Part shown: positions 5,923-11,160 of the stretch, piece by piece
Layout: each line of letters begins with the position of its first letter
Numbering within the stretch: the stretch's first letter is position 1
NCBI GenBank assembly: GCA_013362555.1
Contig: JABFVX010000105.1
Coordinates: forward strand, 1 to 20,532
Length of the DNA: 20,532 nt
Reading direction: 5' to 3'
DNA from: Mycobacteriaceae bacterium
GTDB taxonomy: Bacteria; Actinomycetota; Actinomycetes; Mycobacteriales; Mycobacteriaceae
Made by a program: the position numbers and the translations under genes
The notes under the pieces: model-generated
What the model saw: only the letters and a program-made list of their open reading frames with translations
Told to the model about the DNA's origin: nothing
Database searches by the model: none

Positions 5923-6011
5923 GCACCCTGGTGCGGTGCGTTTGCCATGACCGCCGTGTGCGGCCGGCGTGCCCGGTCGACCGGCCACGCCGGCCGCACA
6001 CGGCGGTCATG
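5923..6011. terminator. Tandem hairpins after DAHP synthase, including a 66-bp palindrome
   Basis: A first hairpin (CGCACC/GGTGCG, 5923-5936) begins seven bases after the stop. The second is a perfect 26-bp inverted repeat (5946-5971 with 5986-6011, starting CATGACCGCCGTGTGCGG) whose loop is itself the palindrome CCGGTCGACCGG. The whole 66 bp is thus palindromic but for one C/C pair. There is no U-tract. Position and strength point to transcription termination before the next gene. Confidence 0.7.
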
Positions 6012-6049
6012 TGTTGTAACGGAATGAGATCGGTGGCCGACCAGCCGTT

Positions 6050-7363
6050 GTGAGACGCTTTGTTCTTCTAACCATTTCCTTGCTGGGGATCCTCTCGTTC
6101 AGTGTGGGCGCCCAGGCGGGCGCGGCGCCGAACGGGCTGAAGCACTGCACGTTGACCGACGCGCGCAGGCCGCAGACCGCGACCCCGGAGGAAGTCGGGA
6201 TGGACTCGGCGGCGCTGCGGCGGGCCATGGCCGAGACGGTGACCGCGGACCGCGCCACCTTCAAGGTGTTCCGCAACAACTGCCTCGTTGCCAAGGGATC
6301 GCTGGACGACCGTGCAGGCGGCGTCGCGTGGAATTTGTGGAGCAGCACCAAGAGCGTGGTGAGCCTGGTGACCGGCATCGCCCTCGACAGCGGCAAGCTC
6401 GGGATCGACGACCCGGTCGGCAGGCACCTCCCGCCCGGACTGGGCGACGCCGCGCACCGCGAGATCACCGTGCGCCAGTTGCTCACCGAGACCTCGGGAT
6501 TGGCGGTGGGAGCGGCCACCGAAGGGGTCACTGCGGTGATTCCGCTCGACCCGAATATCGTCGCCCAGGCGCTGGGGCTGCCGATCGTGACCCGGCCGGG
6601 CACCCAGTACAGCTACAGCCAGCACGCTGTCGATCTGCTGGTGTATGTCGTGGAACGCGCCGTCGGCGAAGATTTCCAGGCTTACGCGCAGCGGAACTTG
6701 TTCGACCCGCTGGGGATCCGGCCCGGCGACTACCACTGGGCGCGGGACCGGTCCGGACACACCTACGGCTACGCGAACCTGCTGCTGCCAGGCGACGATT
6801 TCGCTCAGCTGGGACTGCTCGTGGCCAACCGCGGCAACTGGAACGGCAAGCAGGTGGTGTCGGCGGAGTACCTGCGTCGCGCCACCAGTCCGAGCGCGGC
6901 CATGCCGTGTTACGGATATCTGTTTCTCACCAGGGATACTCGATGCGTCGAACTGACCGGGCTGCCCGCGGACGCGTCGATGATGGTCGGGGCGATGCGC
7001 CAGGACACCTTCACGGTGCCCAGCCTGGGGCTGGTGGTCACCACCACCGGGCTGGTGAACCCGAGCGGGCGCAACAACCGCCACGACCTCAACCGGGCGG
7101 TGATGATGTCGGTGCGCAATCCCGCGGTGCGCGACCCCGGGCCCTACATACCGCTGCCGGAGGTCTTCGTCACCGACCCGAGCATCATGAACCCCGAGGT
7201 GACACTCGGTGCGCTCGGCGTGGGGAAGTACGCCTACCCCGGCTGCACCGTGTTCGAGTGCCTCGGTCGCGTCCCCGCGCCGCCGGGCTCGAACTGGCCG
7301 CCGGGCTGCATGGCTATCGCCTGCGTCGGCGCGGACCCGCGCACACCCGGGATCAGGAAGTAG
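6050..7363 (+). CDS. Exported serine hydrolase of the beta-lactamase / penicillin-binding (class C-like) family
   Basis: The 437-residue protein begins with a signal peptide (RR, hydrophobic residues 4-20, likely cleavage after VGAQA near residue 23), so it is exported. W-S98-S-T-K101 gives the catalytic SxxK tetrad in the expected position (about 75 residues into the mature protein). Y187-S-Y-S-Q191 occupies the YxN position with Gln for Asn. The KTG-type third motif is not obvious. Such proteins are mostly esterases or D-amino-acid peptidases rather than antibiotic-destroying enzymes, and the substrate is unknown. The last 45 residues are Cys/Pro-rich (PGCTVFECLG ... PPGCMAIACVG), an unusual tail that probably forms disulfides. 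GTG 6050 is the only start after an in-frame stop at 6017. The gene converges on the next with a one-base gap. Confidence 0.85.
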   Translation: MRRFVLLTISLLGILSFSVGAQAGAAPNGLKHCTLTDARRPQTATPEEVGMDSAALRRAMAETVTADRATFKVFRNNCLVAKGSLDDRAGGVAWNLWSSTKSVVSLVTGIALDSGKLGIDDPVGRHLPPGLGDAAHREITVRQLLTETSGLAVGAATEGVTAVIPLDPNIVAQALGLPIVTRPGTQYSYSQHAVDLLVYVVERAVGEDFQAYAQRNLFDPLGIRPGDYHWARDRSGHTYGYANLLLPGDDFAQLGLLVANRGNWNGKQVVSAEYLRRATSPSAAMPCYGYLFLTRDTRCVELTGLPADASMMVGAMRQDTFTVPSLGLVVTTTGLVNPSGRNNRHDLNRAVMMSVRNPAVRDPGPYIPLPEVFVTDPSIMNPEVTLGALGVGKYAYPGCTVFECLGRVPAPPGSNWPPGCMAIACVGADPRTPGIRK

Positions 7364-7364
7364 G

Positions 7365-7865
7365 TCAGCCGCGATCGACCAGGCAGACCGGGGCGTTGGA
7401 AGGCAGGCCCACCTCGAGACTGTCGCCGTCGTAAAGGTGGTAGTGGAGATAGTTGGACGCTTCGCCCGCGAATCCGGAATTGAAGCCGTCCACCAGCCGG
7501 ATAGTCAGGCGGGAATTGCCGAGGCGTGGCGCCATCCAGAGGCTGTATCTCAGAATGTTGGGATCGTCGTCGGGCGCCGACACCGCGAGCCAGGCGTATT
7601 GTCCGGGAGCGAGCGTGTGCAGCGGGCGTGCGCCTGCCGAACTCAATTCCAGCGCGAGGGTATTCGGGGAATCCAGCAGCCTGCGGGCCACTACGGCGGT
7701 GTGCCATTGAATGGTGGGAATGGGCGGCTTACGGTTGCGGGAGTTGCGCCGTCCCTGTTCCGACTCGGTGTTCAGGCCCGCCGGAATAGTCTCATGTCGT
7801 CCGAATTTGAACTTCGGCCAAATGGACCGGACCAGACCTAGGGTTTCTGAGTCGGAAGTGAGCAC
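7365..7865 (-). CDS. Truncated FAD-binding (ferredoxin-reductase / flavohaemoprotein type) domain protein
   Basis: The 166-residue protein carries only the flavin-binding barrel of the ferredoxin-NADP reductase superfamily: W54 ... PGQY (87-90), the FAD-binding R106-Y-S-L109, G134-E-A-S-N-Y-L-H-Y-H-L144 and G147-D-S-L-E-V152. These match the order in flavohaemoprotein and phenol-hydroxylase-type reductases (GQY ... RxYSL ... SxxLH ... GDxxxL). It stops where the NAD(P)-binding domain should start and has no globin or [2Fe-2S] domain; residues 1-50 are basic and unlike the family. It is therefore a remnant, or a stand-alone flavin-binding protein. The GTG start has GGAGA five to eight bases upstream. 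A PHO-box-like promoter lies 104-132 bases upstream. Confidence 0.72.
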   Translation of the reverse strand: MLTSDSETLGLVRSIWPKFKFGRHETIPAGLNTESEQGRRNSRNRKPPIPTIQWHTAVVARRLLDSPNTLALELSSAGARPLHTLAPGQYAWLAVSAPDDDPNILRYSLWMAPRLGNSRLTIRLVDGFNSGFAGEASNYLHYHLYDGDSLEVGLPSNAPVCLVDRG

Positions 7866-7968
7866 AATCTCTCCAATCGACCGGACTTACGCTGGAGTTA
7901 CGGCGGTGGGGACACTGGCTTTCTGTTTCTCATTTGCACATGAAGATGGGCTCGGCATCTGTCCGGTT

Positions 7969-7997
7969 GGTATACACAAGGTGAACAATCGGTGAAC
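7969..7997 (-). promoter_or_regulatory. PHO box (PhoP/RegX3-type direct repeat) with -10 element
   Basis: On the minus strand, GTTCACCGATTGTTCACC (7997-7980) is two perfect GTTCACC heptamers with an 11-base period, the form of the Streptomyces PhoP box and of RegX3 targets in mycobacteria (family knowledge). TTCACC at 7996-7991 would sit at -35, and TATACC (7974-7969) follows after 16 bases as the -10. The predicted transcript starts near 7962 and runs into the FAD-domain gene. Activation by phosphate starvation is inferred. Confidence 0.6.
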
Positions 7998-8023
7998 GAG
8001 CTCGATTTGTTTTAACTTCAGGG

Positions 8024-8083
8024 CAATTCGGAAACCGGGTACGCCCGAATTGTGCCCGGTTGGGACTATTCGCCGAATCGGCG
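8024..8083. terminator. Two hairpins downstream of the sigma factor gene
   Basis: CAATTCGG/CCGAATTG (8024-8031 with 8045-8052) and CGCCGA/TCGGCG (8071-8076 with 8078-8083) lie within 65 bases after the stop of the minus-strand sigma gene. There is no U-tract. They could end the sigma transcript and shield the PHO promoter just beyond. Confidence 0.4.
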
Positions 8084-8088
8084 CGGAC

Positions 8089-8979
8089 CTACAACCGGAT
8101 GCCGGTGAGCTTCGCGGGATTCGCGACATCGTAGATGCCTGCCACCTTGCCCTCCCGCACCAAGAAGCCCAGGACGTGCCGCGGACGGTCGGGGGTCTCC
8201 GGGATGAGCAGACCGAGCATGCCGTTCACCATGACCGGAATCGCGGTCTCGAACAGCGGGCCGTACTTGGTCTGGAGGCCGAGGAAGAACCGAGCGACCC
8301 GGTCCGGCCCGGTGACGACGTTGAGCGCGACCCGAGTGGTGCCGCCCGCGTCGCCGACCACGAGGCTGTCCGGGTGCAGCGCGGCCACGATGGTTTCCAG
8401 ATCGGCCGTGGCCAGCGCGGCGACCAGGCGCTCGACGGCCTGCTCGTGCTCCTGCGACAGCGCGGGCGCGGCGGCCGTGTCGGTGTGGACCGACCGGCGG
8501 GCGCGCGACGCGAGTTGTCGGGCGGATGCCGCCGTGACCCCGAGGATCTCGGCTACCTCTTCGAACGGCACTCCGAATCCGTCGTGCAGCACGAAGGCGA
8601 CCCGCTGCGGTGCGGTGAGAGTGTCCAGCACGACCATCGCGGCGAACCGGTTGTCCTCGTGGTGCACCACCGACTCCAGCGGGTCCGGCGCGGCCGCGGA
8701 GGCGACTGGGGTGACGACCGGTTCGGGCAGCCACTGCCCGATGTAGCTCTCCCGCCGCTGCGCGGCGCTGCGCAGCCGGTCCAGGCAGATCCGGCTCACC
8801 ACGGTGGTCAGCCAGCCGCGGAGGTCCCGGACCTCGGCCGGATCCGTCCCCGCCAGCCGCAGCCAGCTCTCCTGCACCGCGTCCTCGGCGTCGCTCACGC
8901 TGCCGGTCAACCGGTATCCGACGGCCAGCAGATGAGTGCGATGCGATTCGAATTGATCCACCAGCTGCGCTGCACTCAC
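8089..8979 (-). CDS. sigJ: ECF RNA polymerase sigma factor, SigJ / ECF41 type with SnoaL-like C-terminal domain
   Basis: The 296-residue protein has sigma region 2 (about residues 7-75, with GYRLTGSVSDAEDAVQE and the WLTTVVSRICLDRLRSA stretch), the linker YIGQWLPEP (79-87) typical of SigJ/ECF41, and region 4 (about 112-163, EVAEILGVTAASARQLASRAR). Residues 175-296 form a SnoaL-like domain, which in ECF41 replaces an anti-sigma factor and tunes activity. The two ECF41 signature motifs are changed: DGGGK reads GDAGGTTR (209-216), and NPDKL reads NPAKL (287-291). The start is GTG 8979, with a TANNNT box ending seven bases upstream (leaderless). The usual ECF41 partner (an oxidoreductase or carboxymuconolactone decarboxylase) is not adjacent; a DUF427 gene is divergent. 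Confidence 0.88.
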   Translation of the reverse strand: MSAAQLVDQFESHRTHLLAVGYRLTGSVSDAEDAVQESWLRLAGTDPAEVRDLRGWLTTVVSRICLDRLRSAAQRRESYIGQWLPEPVVTPVASAAAPDPLESVVHHEDNRFAAMVVLDTLTAPQRVAFVLHDGFGVPFEEVAEILGVTAASARQLASRARRSVHTDTAAAPALSQEHEQAVERLVAALATADLETIVAALHPDSLVVGDAGGTTRVALNVVTGPDRVARFFLGLQTKYGPLFETAIPVMVNGMLGLLIPETPDRPRHVLGFLVREGKVAGIYDVANPAKLTGIRL

Positions 8980-8986
8980 CCTCGGA

Positions 8987-8992
8987 ACTCTA
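8987..8992 (-). promoter_or_regulatory. Candidate -10 box (TAGAGT), leaderless start of sigJ
   Basis: TAGAGT on the minus strand matches TANNNT and is followed by seven bases and the GTG at 8979. No ECF41-type self-recognition motif was seen beside it. Confidence 0.45.
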
Positions 8993-9057
8993 CTCGAGGG
9001 TTCGCATCGGCCCGCCGCACCGGGAACAACCGGCCGGGCGTGAGCGCTGACACAGCT

Positions 9058-9393
9058 ATGACTCTTGGGCATCACATCACCGTCGAGCAGGGCAGCGAGC
9101 ATGTGCGCGTAATTCGGGACGGACAGGTGCTGGCGGAAAGCACGCGGCCGCTGGTGCTGCGCGAGACCGGGTGCCCGGTGCGGTACTACCTGCCGCCCGA
9201 GGACGTCCGGGTCGACTTGCTCACGCCGTCGGACACGCACACGCACTGCCCGTTCAAGGGCGACGCCGACTACTGGTCGACGCCCGGCGGACAGGACATC
9301 GTCTGGGCCTATCCGACGCCCAAGCCGGACGTGGCCCAGATCAAAGACCACTTCTGCTTCTACGACACCGAACTGGTTCCCCAGGAGACCTAG
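9058..9393 (+). CDS. DUF427-domain protein
   Basis: This small (111-residue) protein has the DUF427 (PF04248) layout: VRVIRDGQVLAESTRPLVLRE, then PVRYYLPPEDVR (residues 40-51), then T58-H-T-H-C-P-F-K-G-D (the THCPYKG-like signature) and YW, and finally VWAYPTP...I. The fold is a single beta-rich domain; no enzymatic role is established for the family. It is cytoplasmic, with no signal peptide. The ATG at 9058 has no good Shine-Dalgarno sequence and no properly spaced TANNNT box, so its promoter is not evident. It is divergent from sigJ with 78 bases between the starts and is followed three bases after its stop by a perfect 29-bp inverted repeat. Confidence 0.88.
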   Translation: MTLGHHITVEQGSEHVRVIRDGQVLAESTRPLVLRETGCPVRYYLPPEDVRVDLLTPSDTHTHCPFKGDADYWSTPGGQDIVWAYPTPKPDVAQIKDHFCFYDTELVPQET

Positions 9394-9395
9394 GA

Positions 9396-9458
9396 ACACC
9401 TTCCAGAATGACCCGTGACGTGCGCTCACCGCACGTCACGGGTCATTCTGGAAGGTGT
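9396..9458. repeat. Palindromic repeat, family A copy 2 (likely terminator)
   Basis: The 29-base arms (9396-9424 and 9430-9458) are perfectly complementary around CTCAC. The arms contain CCTTCCAGAATGACCCGTGA. It starts two bases after the DUF427 stop codon and ends 13 bases before the -10 of the XPB gene. This is the most perfect of the three family members in the window. Confidence 0.88.
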
Positions 9459-9471
9459 CGGAGCAGGTGAC

Positions 9472-9477
9472 TATCGT
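9472..9477 (+). promoter_or_regulatory. Candidate -10 box (TATCGT), leaderless start of the XPB gene
   Basis: TATCGT matches TANNNT and is followed by six G residues and the ATG at 9484. The G run could alternatively act as a poor Shine-Dalgarno sequence, but it abuts the ATG, so a leaderless mRNA is the better reading. Confidence 0.45.
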
Positions 9478-9483
9478 GGGGGG

Positions 9484-11154
9484 ATGCCCTCCGACCACGC
9501 CCCCGGGCCGCTGATCGTCCAGTCGGACAAGACGCTGCTGCTGGAGATCGACCACCCGCTCGCCGGCGAGGCGCGGGCGGCGATCGCGCCCTTCGCGGAG
9601 CTGGAGCGGGCGCCGGAACACGTGCACACCTACCGGGTCACGCCCTTGGCGCTGTGGAACGCGCGTGCCGCCGGGCACGATGCGGAGCAGGTGGTGCACG
9701 CGCTGGTCACCTACTCTCGCTACGCCGTGCCGCAGCCGCTGCTGGTCGACGTGGTCGACACGATGTCGCGCTACGGCAGACTCCAGCTCGCGAAGCACCC
9801 GGCGCACGGCCTCACGCTGGCCAGCCTGGACCGGGCGGTTCTGGAGGAGGTGCGCCGCAACAAGAAGATCGCCCCCATGCTGGGCGCGAGCATCGACGAC
9901 GACACCGTCGTCGTGCACCCCTCGGAGCGCGGCAGGCTCAAGCAGATGCTGCTGAAAATCGGCTGGCCCGCGGAGGATCTCGCGGGTTACGTCGACGGCG
10001 AGGCGCACCGGATCGACCTCGACTTCGCAAACGGGCACTGGAAGCTGCGCGACTACCAGGAGATGGCGGCGGAATCATTCTGGGCGGGCGGCTCCGGCGT
10101 GGTCGTGCTGCCCTGCGGCGCAGGCAAAACCATGGTGGGGGCGGCGGCGATGGCCAAAGCCCAAGCCACCACGCTGATCCTGGTCACCAACACGGTCGCG
10201 GGCAGGCAGTGGAAGCGGGAGTTGATCGCGCGCACCTCGCTCACCGAGGAGGAGATCGGCGAGTACTCCGGCGAGCGCAAGGAGGTCCGCCCGGTCACCA
10301 TCGCGACCTACCAGGTGATCACGCGCAAGACCAAGGGCGAGTACAAACACCTGGAGCTTTTCGACTCCCGCGACTGGGGGCTGATCATCTACGACGAGGT
10401 GCACTTGCTGCCCGCGCCGGTCTTCCGCATGACGGCGGACCTCCAGTCGCGCAGGCGCCTCGGGCTCACCGCGACCTTGGTGCGCGAGGACGGCCGGGAG
10501 GGCGACGTGTTCTCGCTGATCGGCCCGAAACGCTATGACGCGCCGTGGAAGGAGATCGAAGCGCAGGGCTGGATCGCGCCTGCGGAGTGCGTCGAAGTGC
10601 GTGTCACCCTCACCGACGCGGAGCGGATGGCATACGCCGTCGCCGAGCCGGAGGAGCGCTACAAGCTGTGCTCCACGGCGCGCACCAAGATCCCGGTGGT
10701 GAAATCGATCCTGTCCCGCCACGCGGACGCCCCCAGCCTGGTGATCGGCGCCTACCTGGATCAGCTCGACGAGCTCGGCGAGGCGTTGAACGCGCCGGTG
10801 ATTCAGGGTTCCACCAAAACCAAAGAGCGCGAGGCGCTGTTCGACGCGTTCCGCCGCGGCGAGATTCCCGTGCTCGTCGTGAGCAAGGTGGCGAACTTCT
10901 CCATCGACCTGCCTGAGGCCTCCGTCGCCGTCCAGGTGTCCGGGACTTTCGGCTCCCGCCAGGAAGAGGCCCAGCGCCTCGGCCGGCTGCTGCGCCCGAA
11001 GCAGTCCGGCGGCCAGGCCCACTTCTACTCCGTCGTCGCCCGCGACACCCTCGACGCCGAATACGCCGCGCACCGCCAGCGTTTCCTCGCGGAACAGGGT
11101 TACGCCTACCGCATCACCGACGCTGACGATCTCCTCGGCCCCACGATCGGCTGA
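9484..11154 (+). CDS. xpb: XPB/ERCC3-type DNA repair helicase (3'-5')
   Basis: This superfamily 2 helicase of the XPB (RAD25/ERCC3) family is 556 residues long. Residues 1-180 form the N-terminal domain typical of actinobacterial XPB (PLIVQSDKTLLLEIDHPLAG...). The helicase core shows Walker A G212-A-G-K215-T, the DEVH box (304-307), GLTAT, the XPB-specific RED motif R334-E-D336, and motif VI Q497-R-L-G-R-L-L-R504. It unwinds DNA with 3'-5' polarity and is thought to act in nucleotide excision repair; in archaea and bacteria it may pair with the Bax1 nuclease, which is not seen here. ATG 9484 is chosen from homologous N-termini and the -10 box; a longer in-frame extension would read through the palindrome. 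It converges on the helicase-associated gene with a six-base gap and no terminator. Confidence 0.95.
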   Translation: MPSDHAPGPLIVQSDKTLLLEIDHPLAGEARAAIAPFAELERAPEHVHTYRVTPLALWNARAAGHDAEQVVHALVTYSRYAVPQPLLVDVVDTMSRYGRLQLAKHPAHGLTLASLDRAVLEEVRRNKKIAPMLGASIDDDTVVVHPSERGRLKQMLLKIGWPAEDLAGYVDGEAHRIDLDFANGHWKLRDYQEMAAESFWAGGSGVVVLPCGAGKTMVGAAAMAKAQATTLILVTNTVAGRQWKRELIARTSLTEEEIGEYSGERKEVRPVTIATYQVITRKTKGEYKHLELFDSRDWGLIIYDEVHLLPAPVFRMTADLQSRRRLGLTATLVREDGREGDVFSLIGPKRYDAPWKEIEAQGWIAPAECVEVRVTLTDAERMAYAVAEPEERYKLCSTARTKIPVVKSILSRHADAPSLVIGAYLDQLDELGEALNAPVIQGSTKTKEREALFDAFRRGEIPVLVVSKVANFSIDLPEASVAVQVSGTFGSRQEEAQRLGRLLRPKQSGGQAHFYSVVARDTLDAEYAAHRQRFLAEQGYAYRITDADDLLGPTIG

Positions 11155-11160
11155 GGGGCG

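Noticed and set aside
4581..5999. A 472-codon minus-strand frame opposite the DAHP synthase
   Set aside because: It lies entirely over a well-supported enzyme and its attenuator; the composition (Val/Asp/His/Gln repeats) reflects third-position bias of the opposite strand.
7887..7958. A 23-codon upstream ORF in the leader of the FAD-domain gene
   Set aside because: Open and within the predicted transcript, but it lacks a good ribosome site and shows no runs of regulatory codons, so it is not listed as a gene.
9021..9043. ECF-type promoter (GGAAC ... CGT) between sigJ and the DUF427 gene
   Set aside because: GGAAC at 9023-9027 and CGTGAG at 9039 are only about 11 bases apart, too close for an ECF promoter, and the sequence does not match the ECF41 motif as I know it.
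9415..9483. An N-terminal extension of XPB starting at 9415
   Set aside because: The extra 23 codons run through the right arm of the family A palindrome; homologous XPB proteins begin near PLIVQSDK, and the -10 box points to 9484.
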